NCBI GenBank assembly: GCA_963714125.1
Contig: OY970234.1
Span: forward strand, 3,720,001-3,784,000
DNA: 64,000 nt
DNA from: CAWCAW01 sp963714125
Lineage (GTDB): Bacteria > Actinomycetota > Acidimicrobiia > Acidimicrobiales > UBA8190
Direction of reading: 5' to 3'
In this document: positions 34,439 through 43,777 of the stretch, one piece after another
Layout: each line of letters starts with the position of its first letter
Position numbering within the stretch: position 1 is the first letter of the stretch
The notes under the pieces: model-generated
Told to the model about the DNA's origin: nothing
The model's database searches: none
What the model saw: the letters and a program-made list of their open reading frames with translations, nothing else
Position numbers and translations under genes: made by a program

Positions 34439-36088
34439 GTGGATGTAATGACCGACGACGGTGGCACGACAACTTCTTGGCCGGATCCCGAACAGGCTTT
34501 GGGGGCGATGTATCGCGGCCTGGCGCCCGGGTGGTATCGGGATACTGAGGACCCCACGCTGGCTCGTTACTGGGATGGCACCGCGCTGAGCGTGGAGCGC
34601 CGACCCATAAACGGACACCACCTCGACCAGTCAGCCCGGGCACCGGCACCCCCTTCGTCTTCGGCACCAGCTTCGGCCAAACCCGGCCGCAGCTGGCGGC
34701 CGAATCGGACGGCCGTGTCGGTGGCCATCCTCATCTGCGTGTACGTCCCGCTGGCCCTGACCTTCAGCTTCCTCACACGGGCGTGGGAACCGAACGACGA
34801 GCCGGGTCATGCCGATTACATCGAGTTCATCATGCAGCATGGCGCCATCCCGCGCATCAGCCTCGCCAACGGGATCGAATCACAACAGCCGCCTCTGTAT
34901 TACGAGATCGAAGCTGCCTGGCAGCATCTGCTGCGCATCCCCGCCTTCTCCGTCGAATACTCGCTGCCCCATGCCACGCCGTACCAGGAGCTCCATTTCT
35001 CCACTGACTACACGCCATTGCAACACCGGGCCGTCGTCGTCCTTCATGAGCTACGGCTGTTATCGGTCCTATTCGGCCTGGGCACCGTATTGCTTGCCTA
35101 CGCCGCCGCCCGGATCTTGAACCTGGGCGAGAACGTGGCGTTGTCGGTGGGCTTGTTCGTGGCCCTGCTTCCCAAAGAGCTGGTGGTGTCTTCGTCGCTG
35201 ACGAACGATTCGCTGGTGATCATGCTTTGCGCGTTGGCACTCGTCTGTTACCTGGCGTCAGAACGGGCCTTGACCGATGGGCTCCTGCGACGTCGACGGA
35301 GCTGGGTCGTCGCCACCGGTCTCGTGCTCGGGGCTGCGGCCATCACGAAGTTCAACAGCCTCCCGGTAGCGGTGATTCTCGGCGCGCTGGTGGCGTGGCC
35401 GGCCTTTCAGGTGGGCGGGCAGTGGTATCTGGGCCGGAGCGACGCCGACGAAGGCAGCATCAGCCTGTCGCGTTGGCTGTTCATTGACGTGGCCGCCGGT
35501 GCGGTGGCGTTTGCCATCGTGTCGGGATGGTGGTTCCTCCGTAATGCCCATCTCTACGGCAGCCCGCTCGCCACCACGGCCGCCACCAACAATGTCACCT
35601 TGACCACCGGCGGCCTCTATCACCCAGCCGGCTCATCCGCCCAAGTGCTGTTCCACATCGTGCCCGCCTCACTGTTTAAGACGGGGTGGTACGACGGCTT
35701 CGGCAACCAACTGCAGCTGGCTTGGTGGGTCAACTTCATCTTTGGCGTTCTCGGCATCGCCACGGTGGCGGCCGGTGTCTGGGCCCTGTGGTCTCGCTCC
35801 TCCATCGTCTCCCACGTGGACGGTTTTGAACCCCAGGCCCTTATCGGGTGCGTGATCGGATCGATCATCGCGTGCGCACTCGTCGCCAACTCCACGTCCT
35901 ATGTGGAGGGGCGAATTGCGTACGTGGGTCTCGTTGCCTTCGCCATCATCGCCGTGGTGGGTGCCACCACCATCATCGATCGGGGCGGCACCATGCGGTG
36001 GGCGCCATTGCTGGTGTGGCCGGTCGCCTTCGCCGCTTTGGACTTCTACGTGCTTACCCACTTCGTCATCCCCTTGGGGGGGCTGTGA
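34439..36088 (+). CDS. DUF2510-fused GT-C/DUF2142-like membrane protein
   Basis: 549 residues. The N-terminus carries a DUF2510-type motif (PGWYRDTEDPTLARYWDG at about 24-41), normally found at the surface-facing or cytosolic side of actinobacterial membrane proteins. About ten TM segments follow. The first luminal loop has EPNDEPGHADYIEF and SQQPPLYYEIEAAW, matching the acidic DE-x-x-H and P-P-x-Y patterns of GT-C/DUF2142 membrane glycosyltransferases that use polyprenyl-phosphate sugars. GTG 34439 or ATG 34448 can start it. It leads a cluster with a sulfotransferase and two GT2 genes, so a role in assembling a surface glycan is likely. Confidence 0.8.
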   Translation: MDVMTDDGGTTTSWPDPEQALGAMYRGLAPGWYRDTEDPTLARYWDGTALSVERRPINGHHLDQSARAPAPPSSSAPASAKPGRSWRPNRTAVSVAILICVYVPLALTFSFLTRAWEPNDEPGHADYIEFIMQHGAIPRISLANGIESQQPPLYYEIEAAWQHLLRIPAFSVEYSLPHATPYQELHFSTDYTPLQHRAVVVLHELRLLSVLFGLGTVLLAYAAARILNLGENVALSVGLFVALLPKELVVSSSLTNDSLVIMLCALALVCYLASERALTDGLLRRRRSWVVATGLVLGAAAITKFNSLPVAVILGALVAWPAFQVGGQWYLGRSDADEGSISLSRWLFIDVAAGAVAFAIVSGWWFLRNAHLYGSPLATTAATNNVTLTTGGLYHPAGSSAQVLFHIVPASLFKTGWYDGFGNQLQLAWWVNFIFGVLGIATVAAGVWALWSRSSIVSHVDGFEPQALIGCVIGSIIACALVANSTSYVEGRIAYVGLVAFAIIAVVGATTIIDRGGTMRWAPLLVWPVAFAALDFYVLTHFVIPLGGL

Positions 36089-36119
36089 GCACGCTTTAGG
36101 CGCTGGTACTATCGGATTG

Positions 36120-37055
36120 GTGTCGTTGGCCAAGACCCCGAACCTCTTTCTCGTCGGGGTCCAGCGATCGGCGACGACGGCGCTGTGGTCCTATCTCGGT
36201 GAACATCCCGACATTTTCATGGCCCGACCGAAGGAGATGCATTTCTTCGGAAGCGATCTGGGTTCGCTGCCGGGTGCGGGTGACCCGGGAGCCCGAGTAA
36301 CGCTTGATCAGTACCTCGATAGTTTCAGCCCGGCTCGCACTCAGCGCTACCTCGGCGACGCGTCGGTCGGGTATCTTCCATCGCTCAAGGCCGCCGCCGA
36401 GATTCGGGAGTTCTGCCCCGACGCCCGCATCATCGCTTCGTTTCGCGATCCCGTGGACATGCTGTATTCGCTGTGGAGCCTGTTGCGGTTCCAAGGAGTC
36501 GAGCCGCGCCGCAACTTCCTCGAGGCGTTGAACGACGGGGAGCCTCGCTGGGCGCTGACGGCCGGCTCCTTTCGATGGGCGTTCATCTACCGCAACCTGA
36601 TTCGTTACACCGAGCAGCTCGAGCGGTTCTTGGACGCCTTTGGAGCCGAGCGCGTGCACGTCGTCATCTACGAGGACTTCGTCAGTGACATTGCCGCGTC
36701 CTATAAGGACGTTCTGAGCTTTCTCGGCGTCGACGCCGAATTCCACCCCGAGTTCTCGGTGGTCAACGCCAATCGCAAGGTGCGCTCCACCCGCCTGCGC
36801 TCATTCGTGGAACGACCCTCGACGGTGGCACGTCGCATCGGGAGGCTGGTGGTGCCGGTGCAGTCGGTGCGCGGCATGCTCGGAAAGCATGTCGTCAGCT
36901 ATAACGAGCCCACCGTCGATCGACACGCGCTGGACTCGGGCGTACGAGCCCAGCTCGACGCCGAGTTCGCTGACGACATCGCCACCTTCGAAACCCTCAT
37001 CGGGCGCGATCTGTCGGGCCGGTGGGCCCGCTCGACCACCCCACCGGCGCCGTGA
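36120..37055 (+). CDS. PAPS-type sulfotransferase
   Basis: 311 residues from GTG 36120 (a TTG three bases earlier is possible). The P-loop-like 5'-PSB element FLVGVQRSATTALWSYLGEHP lies at about residues 8-27, and the RDPVDMLYSLWSLLR segment is the 3'-phosphate-binding element. Both are hallmarks of PAPS-dependent sulfotransferases (PF00685/PF13469). PKEMHFFGSD is the usual substrate-loop region. It would move a sulfo group from PAPS to a sugar or lipid acceptor. PAPS is made by the CysNC protein encoded about 17 kb to the left. The stop overlaps the next gene by one base (TGATG). Confidence 0.85.
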   Translation: MSLAKTPNLFLVGVQRSATTALWSYLGEHPDIFMARPKEMHFFGSDLGSLPGAGDPGARVTLDQYLDSFSPARTQRYLGDASVGYLPSLKAAAEIREFCPDARIIASFRDPVDMLYSLWSLLRFQGVEPRRNFLEALNDGEPRWALTAGSFRWAFIYRNLIRYTEQLERFLDAFGAERVHVVIYEDFVSDIAASYKDVLSFLGVDAEFHPEFSVVNANRKVRSTRLRSFVERPSTVARRIGRLVVPVQSVRGMLGKHVVSYNEPTVDRHALDSGVRAQLDAEFADDIATFETLIGRDLSGRWARSTTPPAP

Positions 37056-37819
37056 TGAACGACGACGTCGCCGTCGTCATCCCGTGCTACGGATACGGAA
37101 GCATCCTCGCCGACGCCCTCGAATCGGCCTTGCAGCAAACGCACCGCGCGTCGGACATCCTCGTCGTCGACGACGGGTCACCCGATGAGACGCGCGCCGT
37201 AGCGGAGCGGTTCGCCGACCGGGGGGTGCGTTATGTCTGGCAGGCCAACGGCGGCCCCGGTGCGGCACGCAATACCGGCGTGGCCGCCACGGCGGCGCCG
37301 CTGACGATCTTCCTCGATGCCGATGACAAGCTCGACCCCACCTACATCGAAAAGACCCTGGCCGTGCTGGCCGCCAGCGGCACGGACGTCGGCTACGTCT
37401 ACACGCAGGTGCGCTATTTCGGAGCCGAGGAAGGCAAGACCACGCACTACCCCCAGTGGGACGCCCAGCGTCTGTTGCGGTGGCCCTTCGTCCACCCGAG
37501 CGCACTGATCCGCTCCGAGCTGGTGCGCACTTACCCCTACGACGAGCGCCGGGGACCGTGGATCGAGGATTGGGATCTCTTTCTCACATTGGCGGAACAC
37601 GGTGTACGCGGCGTGCTGCTCGACGAGCCGTTGCTGTCGTATCGCCGCCACCACGGCACGTCGCGCAGCGATCAGACCGACGAACGGGCCTTTCACGCCG
37701 TGCTGCGCAAGCACTGGCGCTTGGGGGGCGTCGCCCACGCGGCGCGTGTCGAGGCGTACTACCTCAAAAGGCGCATCATCCGGGGCCGGCTCACTGACGG
37801 CGCTGACGCCCATGGGTGA
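37055..37819 (+). CDS. GT2 glycosyltransferase
   Basis: 254-residue family 2 glycosyltransferase. ATG 37055 shares a base with the sulfotransferase stop. Motifs VAVVIPCYGYGSILADAL, VVDDGSPDETRAVAERF, NGGPGAARNTGV and FLDADDKLDP (the DxD) are the standard nucleotide-sugar-binding set. A WIEDWDLFLTLAEHG block carries the acidic catalytic region. No TM segment. Acceptor and donor are unknown; the neighbours point to a sulfated surface glycan. Confidence 0.92.
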   Translation: MNDDVAVVIPCYGYGSILADALESALQQTHRASDILVVDDGSPDETRAVAERFADRGVRYVWQANGGPGAARNTGVAATAAPLTIFLDADDKLDPTYIEKTLAVLAASGTDVGYVYTQVRYFGAEEGKTTHYPQWDAQRLLRWPFVHPSALIRSELVRTYPYDERRGPWIEDWDLFLTLAEHGVRGVLLDEPLLSYRRHHGTSRSDQTDERAFHAVLRKHWRLGGVAHAARVEAYYLKRRIIRGRLTDGADAHG

Positions 37820-38702
37820 CCCGGTGGTCACCGTGGTGATCCCCACCGTGCGCGGCGGTGCCCTTTTGGCCGAAGCGGTGGCCTCCGCTCTCGACCAGAG
37901 CGTGAAGGACATCGAGGTCGTCGTGGTGCGCAACGCCCCCGGCGTTGATCTGTCCCACGTTCGCCAGGACCCTCGCCTCCGTGTCCTCGACGAAGCCCGT
38001 CCCGGGCGCGCCTATGCCGTCAACCGGGGTGCCTCCGAAGGCACCGGCACCTGGGTGGCGCTCCTTGACGACGACGACACGTGGGAACCCGACAAGTTGC
38101 AACGGCAGCTCGACGCCCTGGCCGGGTGGGACGGCGTCGCCGCCAGCGTGACCAATTTCATGCGAGTCGACGAAGAGGGCCACTTCTTGAAGCTCGGTGT
38201 GTCGCGCCCGGCACGCTACGCGGACTTGGTGGCGGCCCGGACCACGTATCTGCCCAGCTCGCTGATGGTTCGCCGCGACCTGTTTGTGGAGCTGGGAGGA
38301 CTCAACCCGGCCTACACCATCGCCGATGACCTCGACCTCTTTCTGCGCCTCAGCGCCATCGGTGACCTCGCCTTTGCCGATAAGGCGTTGGTCCACTACC
38401 GGGTCCATTCCAAGACCATGACCCAGGCCACTCGCCTGCGTATGTGGAAAGAGGGGGCCCGCGTCATCAGCACGGCCCGACGAGCGGCGGCGGCCCGAGG
38501 CGACTGGAACGTGTGGCGCAAGTCCTGGCGGGGAACGATCCTGTTTCGTCGCTGGTGTGCGTCGGACTCCCTGGCCTATGCGGATCGGGCTTGGCAACAG
38601 GGCGACCGAGCTTCGGTCCTGCGCCATATCGGCACTGCCCTGCGGACGTCACCGCCTGACGTCGTGCGCCTGGCCGTCAAGCGCCTACGCGGCCGCATCT
38701 GA
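37812..38702 (+). CDS. GT2 glycosyltransferase (second)
   Basis: 296 residues. ATG 37812 lies 8 bases inside the end of the previous gene. Motifs VTVVIPTVRGGALLAEAVAS, RPGRAYAVNRGASEGTGT and LLDDDDTWEPDKL (DxD) identify the family; the IADDLDLFLRLSAIGD block is the catalytic-base region. The basic C-terminus (VRLAVKRLRGRI) could associate with the membrane. It ends the coupled four-gene set DUF2510-GT-C, sulfotransferase, GT2, GT2; acnA begins 24 bases later. Confidence 0.92.
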   Translation: MGDPVVTVVIPTVRGGALLAEAVASALDQSVKDIEVVVVRNAPGVDLSHVRQDPRLRVLDEARPGRAYAVNRGASEGTGTWVALLDDDDTWEPDKLQRQLDALAGWDGVAASVTNFMRVDEEGHFLKLGVSRPARYADLVAARTTYLPSSLMVRRDLFVELGGLNPAYTIADDLDLFLRLSAIGDLAFADKALVHYRVHSKTMTQATRLRMWKEGARVISTARRAAAARGDWNVWRKSWRGTILFRRWCASDSLAYADRAWQQGDRASVLRHIGTALRTSPPDVVRLAVKRLRGRI

Positions 38703-38725
38703 CGCCACCTGCGTCTCGGAGCAGA

Positions 38726-41422
38726 ATGGGTGCCATGGCCCCCGCACCGCAGGCACTCAACAGCTTCGCCACCCGTTCCTCCATCGCTGTCGGCGATCGC
38801 CAGTACAGCGTCCACCGGCTCGACGCCCTGGCCGGCCGCTTCGCCGTGGACCGTCTCCCCTACTCCATGAAGGTGGTCCTCGAGAATCTGCTTCGCCATG
38901 AGGACAGCCGCCACGTGCACGCCGCGGACATCGAGGCCGTGGCCGGGTGGGCCACCCAGCAGCTGGCGGGGGGTGGCGTCGCCCCCGAAATCGCCTTCAC
39001 CCCCGAGCGGGTCCTCATGCAGGACTTCACCGGCGTGCCCGCTGTCGTCGACCTGGCCGCCATGCGCGACGCCTTGGCCCGCGGGGGCGGGGACCCCGCC
39101 CACGTCAACCCCTTGGTGCCGGTGGAACTGGTGATCGACCACTCCGTCATCGCCGAATCGGCTCGCCTGCCAACTTCCTTCGCCACCAACGTCGATATCG
39201 AATATCGCCGCAACATCGAGCGCTACCAGCTCCTGCGGTGGGCGCAGCAGGCCTTTTCCGGGTTCCGGGTGGTACCTCCGGGCACCGGCATCTGTCACCA
39301 GGTGAACCTCGAATACCTGGCGCGCGTCGTCTTCGCCACCGATGACGGGCAGGCCTTCCCTGACACCGTGGTCGGCACCGACTCCCACACCACCATGGTC
39401 AACGGCCTCGGCGTGCTCGGGTGGGGCGTGGGGGGCATCGAAGCGGAGGCCGCCATGTTGGGGCAGCCGCTCACCATGCTCATCCCACCGGTCGTGGGGC
39501 TGCGTCTCACAGGAGAGCTGCGCGAAGGAACGACGGCCACCGATCTGGTGCTCACTATCGCCGAGCTCCTGCGCCACCACGGCGTCGTCGGCAAGTTCGT
39601 CGAGGTCCACGGTCCCGGTCTGGCTGTACTGCCCCTCGAAAGTCGCGCCACCATCGGCAACATGGCGCCTGAGTACGGGGCCACCTGCGTGATCTTTCCC
39701 ATCGACACCAAGACCCTCGACTACCTCCGCTTCAGCGGGCGCGACGAGCACCATGTGGCCCTGGTCGAGACCTATGCCAAGGAGCAGGGGCTGTTTCATC
39801 GCCCCGAAGACCCCGAACCCGTGTTCTCCGAGTCCGTCGAGCTCGACCTGTCCATCGTCGAGCCTTCGCTGGCCGGCCCGGCCCGGCCCCAAGACCGCGT
39901 GGCACTGTCGGCCGCCAAGACCGGAATGCGGGCCGCCGTCGGCGGGGGTGGCGCGGACGGCTTGCTTCGGCACAGCGCGCCCGTCGCCTTCGACGATGGC
40001 CCCAATGCCGAGATACGTGACGGCCATGTCGTCATCGCCGCGATCACCAGCTGCACCAACACCTCGAATCCGCAAGTCATGCTGGCGGCCGGGCTGCTGG
40101 CCAAAAAAGCGGTGGATCTCGGGCTCAGGTCCAAGCCGTGGGTGAAGACGTCTCTCGCTCCCGGGTCTCGAGTGGTCATGGACTACTTCGAGCGCGCCGG
40201 GCTGGTTGAGCCGCTCGACACCTTGGGTTTCAACCTGGTCGGATTCGGATGCACGACATGTATCGGGAATTCTGGCCCCCTGCTCCCGGGCATCTCCGAA
40301 GCCGTCAACGACGCCGACTTGCACGTCGCCGCCGTGCTGTCTGGGAACCGGAACTTCGAGGGCCGCATCCATCCCGACGTTCGCCTCAACTACCTGGCGT
40401 CGCCGCCGCTGGTCGTCGCCTATGCCCTGGCGGGAACCTTGGACTGCGATCTCACCACCGAGCCGCTGGGTACTTCGAACAGCGGCGCCCCGGTATACCT
40501 GCGCGACATCTGGCCCACAACGAACGAAGTCGCCGACGCCATCAGGGCCTCGGTCACCTCCGAGATGTTCCAGACGCGCTACGCGTCGGTATTCGACGGC
40601 GACGAGCACTGGCAGCACATGGACGTGGGTACCGGCGACACCTTCTCGTGGGACGACCGCTCCACCTACGTCCTCAGCCCCCCGTTCTTCGAAGGATTCG
40701 GGCCTGAGCCCGGGTCGTTGCACGACATCGTGGCAGGACGGGTCCTGGTCATGGTGGGCGACAGCGTGACCACCGATCACATCTCGCCGGCCGGATCAAT
40801 CAAGCCCACATCACCGGCCGGGGTGTATCTGATCGATCACGGCGTGGACCCGTCGGAGTTCAACTCCTACGGAGCGCGACGGGGCAACCATGAGGTCATG
40901 ATGCGCGGCACCTTCGCCAATGTGCGCCTGCGCAACTTGCTCGCCCCCGGTACCGAGGGTGGCGTCACCCGGCACCTTCCCGACGGTAAGCAAATGAGCA
41001 TCTACGACGCCGCCTTGCGTTACCAGGCTGAAGGCGTCCCGCTGGTGGTCATCGCCGGCAAGGAATACGGGTCCGGTTCCTCGCGCGACTGGGCCGCCAA
41101 AGGACCCGCTCTGCTCGGTGTGCGGGCCGTGATTGCCGAGAGCTTCGAGCGCATCCACCGGTCCAACCTCATCGGCATGGGCATCTTGCCCCTGCAGTTC
41201 GCCGACGGGCAGTCGCCGGCCAGCCTCGGGCTCAGCGGAGAAGAAACCTTCGACATCTTGGGCGTCGAAGCATTCGCCCGCGACGACGTACCCAAGGAGA
41301 TGACGGTGCGCGCCGATTCCACCGAGTTCACGGCGCGGGTGCGCATCGACACGCCCATGGAGGCCGAGTACTTCCGCCACGGCGGCATCCTGCAATACGT
41401 GCTGCGACAACTGGCCCGCTGA
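38726..41422 (+). CDS. acnA: aconitate hydratase A
   Basis: 898 residues, TCA-cycle enzyme converting citrate to isocitrate through cis-aconitate. ATG 38726 is 4 bases after GGAG; ATG 38735 is possible. Cysteines for the [4Fe-4S] cluster are in ITSCTNTSNP and CTTCIGNSGP. The C-terminal swivel domain holds GKEYGSGSSRDWAAKGPALLG, and VGTDSHTTMVNGLGVLGWGVGG marks the active-site region. The enzyme family also contains iron-regulatory RNA-binding members. Full length for AcnA. Confidence 0.97.
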   Translation: MGAMAPAPQALNSFATRSSIAVGDRQYSVHRLDALAGRFAVDRLPYSMKVVLENLLRHEDSRHVHAADIEAVAGWATQQLAGGGVAPEIAFTPERVLMQDFTGVPAVVDLAAMRDALARGGGDPAHVNPLVPVELVIDHSVIAESARLPTSFATNVDIEYRRNIERYQLLRWAQQAFSGFRVVPPGTGICHQVNLEYLARVVFATDDGQAFPDTVVGTDSHTTMVNGLGVLGWGVGGIEAEAAMLGQPLTMLIPPVVGLRLTGELREGTTATDLVLTIAELLRHHGVVGKFVEVHGPGLAVLPLESRATIGNMAPEYGATCVIFPIDTKTLDYLRFSGRDEHHVALVETYAKEQGLFHRPEDPEPVFSESVELDLSIVEPSLAGPARPQDRVALSAAKTGMRAAVGGGGADGLLRHSAPVAFDDGPNAEIRDGHVVIAAITSCTNTSNPQVMLAAGLLAKKAVDLGLRSKPWVKTSLAPGSRVVMDYFERAGLVEPLDTLGFNLVGFGCTTCIGNSGPLLPGISEAVNDADLHVAAVLSGNRNFEGRIHPDVRLNYLASPPLVVAYALAGTLDCDLTTEPLGTSNSGAPVYLRDIWPTTNEVADAIRASVTSEMFQTRYASVFDGDEHWQHMDVGTGDTFSWDDRSTYVLSPPFFEGFGPEPGSLHDIVAGRVLVMVGDSVTTDHISPAGSIKPTSPAGVYLIDHGVDPSEFNSYGARRGNHEVMMRGTFANVRLRNLLAPGTEGGVTRHLPDGKQMSIYDAALRYQAEGVPLVVIAGKEYGSGSSRDWAAKGPALLGVRAVIAESFERIHRSNLIGMGILPLQFADGQSPASLGLSGEETFDILGVEAFARDDVPKEMTVRADSTEFTARVRIDTPMEAEYFRHGGILQYVLRQLAR

Positions 41423-41430
41423 GGGCCGGG

Positions 41431-41790
41431 TCAGGGCCCGGGGACTTCACCGTCCATGATCACCACGGGCTCCTCGGTAAGCACGAAGTCGAGGCGATCG
41501 ACATCGAGAAACGACTCGATGTCGGTCCATACCCGGCCGAAGTCCGGGGCCGCCACGTGCGCTTGATAGGCGGCCATGGACTCGAACCACTGCTCGGTGA
41601 CACCGTCGTAGCCACCGTCGTCCTCGGGCCCGTAGTCCTCGAGCGAGCGATGGTGTTGCACGTAGCGGATGACGTGACTGCCGCTGGCGGTGGAGGCCAC
41701 CAGCGGGCCGTGGTGATCGCGCCAGTAAGCGTGGAACTCAGCCGGCGACATGCCCGCCTTGCGTCGCACCAAGCAGGTGAGTTTGACCAT
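41431..41790 (-). CDS. EthD-domain protein
   Basis: 119 residues. The N-terminus VKLTCLVRRKAGMSPAEFHAYWRDHHGPLV is the EthD ferredoxin-like fold signature with its conserved YWRDHHGP; a later YDGVTEQWFESMAAYQAH matches the second repeat. EthD proteins are small dimers of mostly unknown function that often sit near degradation genes. It converges with acnA at an 8-base gap and is followed on its own strand by an alpha/beta hydrolase start 27 bases upstream. Confidence 0.85.
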   Translation of the reverse strand: MVKLTCLVRRKAGMSPAEFHAYWRDHHGPLVASTASGSHVIRYVQHHRSLEDYGPEDDGGYDGVTEQWFESMAAYQAHVAAPDFGRVWTDIESFLDVDRLDFVLTEEPVVIMDGEVPGP

Positions 41791-41816
41791 GGGTTCCCTC
41801 CCTTTGACCCTCGCTG

Positions 41817-42629
41817 CTATCGCAGGGAGGCGAAAAACTCCAACAAGACGGCGTTGACCTCGTCGGCAGCATCGGCGATGCCGGCATGGCCCGAGCCGGG
41901 GATCTCGACATAACGGCAGCCGATGGCCTCGGCCACTTCCCGTCCCAAGTTGGTGGCGGTGACCATGTCGAGCTCAAAGCCGACCACCAGACTCGGAACT
42001 GTGATGGCGGCCAGTGCCTCCAAGCGGTTGTCGTAGTCGCGATCGGCGGCGTACTGCCCGAGCGCCCCGTCTTTCTCCCACGTCGGAGAGGCCAACAAGG
42101 CGTCGAGGTACATCTGCATGAAGTCGTCTTCGTGCAGTCGGTGCGGGGAGAACGCCATGACGGCGGTCATGATGACGTCCAAGGCCTTGGATGCGACATC
42201 GGTTTCGAGAAGCTCCAACGACAGCGCGGTGAGGGCCCGCAGAAACACGTCCTGGCGACCGATCGTCCCCAACATGACCGCCCCTCGGACGAGATCGGGG
42301 CGCGCCAGGGCCAGTTCCTGGGTGATGAAGGCTCCGAGGGACGTGCCGGCCACGAGACAGGGCCCGATACCGAGCGCCTCGATGAGCCCCGCCGCGTCGC
42401 CCACCATCTCGTCCACGCGGTAGGGCGGCGGCGGTACCTCCGAAGGCGCCATGCCTCGGTTGTCGTAGGTCACCACGCGATATCCGGCCGCGGTCAGGGC
42501 GGGCACCTGCGTGAAGCTCCAGCTGAACGCTGGCTGGCCCGTACCGCAGACGAGCAGTACCACCTCGTCGTTCCCTTCGCCGTGCACGTCATAGGCGAGG
42601 CGAACTCCGTTGACCTCGACGTCGGGCAC
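41817..42629 (-). CDS. alpha/beta hydrolase (second)
   Basis: 270 residues. GTG 42629 is supported by GGGGGAGG about 7 bases upstream. Family motifs: VLLVCGTGQPAFSWSF (oxyanion strand), YDNRGMAPSEVP, AGTSLGAFITQELAL (nucleophile Ser) and GSGHAGIADAADEVN (catalytic His). This resembles haloalkane dehalogenase / 3-oxoadipate enol-lactonase-like enzymes; the substrate cannot be told. Coupled in orientation with the EthD gene. Confidence 0.88.
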   Translation of the reverse strand: MPDVEVNGVRLAYDVHGEGNDEVVLLVCGTGQPAFSWSFTQVPALTAAGYRVVTYDNRGMAPSEVPPPPYRVDEMVGDAAGLIEALGIGPCLVAGTSLGAFITQELALARPDLVRGAVMLGTIGRQDVFLRALTALSLELLETDVASKALDVIMTAVMAFSPHRLHEDDFMQMYLDALLASPTWEKDGALGQYAADRDYDNRLEALAAITVPSLVVGFELDMVTATNLGREVAEAIGCRYVEIPGSGHAGIADAADEVNAVLLEFFASLR

Positions 42630-42697
42630 CTGCCACCTCCCCCGGCAGCGCGGCGCCACCGCGTTTCAGCGTAACGACAACGCTGTCACGGCGGTTA

Positions 42698-42772
42698 CTC
42701 GGCGCCCAGTAACTCGGCTCCTAGTAAGGCGTCGCTGGGCGCCGAGGGGCGCCATCACGACGTTATGGCGCC
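42698..42772. repeat. two consecutive inverted repeats between hydrolase and protease genes
   Basis: The first is a perfect 12-bp inverted repeat (42698-42709 with 42735-42746) around a 25-base loop; the second has 8-bp arms (42748-42755 with 42765-42772) and overlaps the stop of the protease gene. Both share a GGCGCC core. They lie between two genes of the same (minus) strand, so they may act as a terminator for the protease or as an RNA structure for the hydrolase leader. Confidence 0.6.
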
Positions 42773-43671
42773 GCCGTGGGGTCCGCTCCTGCGGCACTGA
42801 GATCGACCGTCACCGTCAACTCTTCGACGCCGCGCACCAATGCCAGGGCCACCGATGCATCGGAAGCCAGGCCCTCGAGAACGCCGGCCAGTGCTTCGGC
42901 GTTCTCCACCGCCGTCCCCGCCGCACTGACGATGAGGTCTCCTTGGCGCACGCCGGCTCGCTGAGCCGGACCGTTGGGGTCGACGGCGTGGACGAGAAGT
43001 CCGCTTCGCTCCGGGAGCCCGACCGCGTTGCGCAGGCGACGGGCCACGCGCGGCGGAGCGAGGGCCACACCGAGGCGGGGCCGTCGGGGTGTCTCACCGC
43101 GACCCAGTGCCTCGAGTCGCCCGCGCAGCTCGGCGTTGGCCGCCAGGGCCAGGTAGAACCCATCGCCGGCACGGTGGGTGTCGATGCCCACCAGCTGGCC
43201 GCGGTGATCGACCACCGGTCCACCCGACGCACCTCGCCACAACGGGGCATTGTGCTCGATGGCCCCGGAAAGCTTCCGGCCACCGGGGCCCCGAAATGCG
43301 GCCTCGATGCGGGTGACGAAACCGAGGCTGACGCGCACGCCGCGCCCGCCGGGGTGGGCGGCCGCCAATACGACGTCGCCCGGCTGGGGAGCGGCCTCGG
43401 CCCAGACGACGGGCGGCGCATCGGCGGTGTCGACCTGCAGCACGGCCAGGTCTCCATCAGCGTCGACCCCAGCCACCATCGCCGTGACGCGGCGTCCGTC
43501 GGCGAAGGTCACCACCACTTCATCGCCTCGCAGGTTGTGGGCGTTGGTAGCCACCGAGCCTGCCGCGATGACGACACCGCTGCCGCCTCCGCCTACCCCG
43601 ACCACTGACGGGCTCACCTGGCTCGCCACCGTGGCCACCGCCTTACCCAGATCCTCCAAAATCGCTCCCAC
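42763..43671 (-). CDS. HtrA-like trypsin-fold serine protease with PDZ domain
   Basis: 302 residues. GTG 43671 is set by a near-perfect AGGAGG 9 bases upstream. The protease triad is visible: His45 (ATNAHNL), Asp74 (DGDLAVL) and Ser149 (RGASGGPVVD). A PDZ domain (about 195-290; GLLVHAVDPNGPAQRAGVRQGDLIVS) follows. Unlike most HtrA/DegP proteins there is no signal peptide or membrane anchor, so it should be cytoplasmic. Role in protein quality control or regulated cleavage is possible. The divergent HxlR-family gene shares its promoter region, with a palindrome in between. Confidence 0.9.
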   Translation of the reverse strand: MGAILEDLGKAVATVASQVSPSVVGVGGGGSGVVIAAGSVATNAHNLRGDEVVVTFADGRRVTAMVAGVDADGDLAVLQVDTADAPPVVWAEAAPQPGDVVLAAAHPGGRGVRVSLGFVTRIEAAFRGPGGRKLSGAIEHNAPLWRGASGGPVVDHRGQLVGIDTHRAGDGFYLALAANAELRGRLEALGRGETPRRPRLGVALAPPRVARRLRNAVGLPERSGLLVHAVDPNGPAQRAGVRQGDLIVSAAGTAVENAEALAGVLEGLASDASVALALVRGVEELTVTVDLSAAGADPTAAP

Positions 43672-43694
43672 GTTTCATTTCCTCCTAGAGACTT

Positions 43695-43710
43695 GTGACT
43701 TGCAAGTTAC
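43695..43710. promoter_or_regulatory. palindromic operator candidate between protease and HxlR genes
   Basis: GTGACTTGCAAGTTAC is a 16-base near-perfect palindrome (core ACTTGCAAGT; a single mismatched pair). It lies in the 106-base divergent region, 24 bases upstream of the protease start. HxlR regulators bind short palindromes of the ACTTG/CAAGT kind (family knowledge). CTATAG-like bases follow on the plus strand. It probably binds the HxlR protein encoded next to it. Confidence 0.6.
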
Positions 43711-43777
43711 TATAGACCGTGGAAACGCCGGAGCGTTCGGTCAGGCCTGAGGAAGCACAGGACGTAGCAATGAAAAG

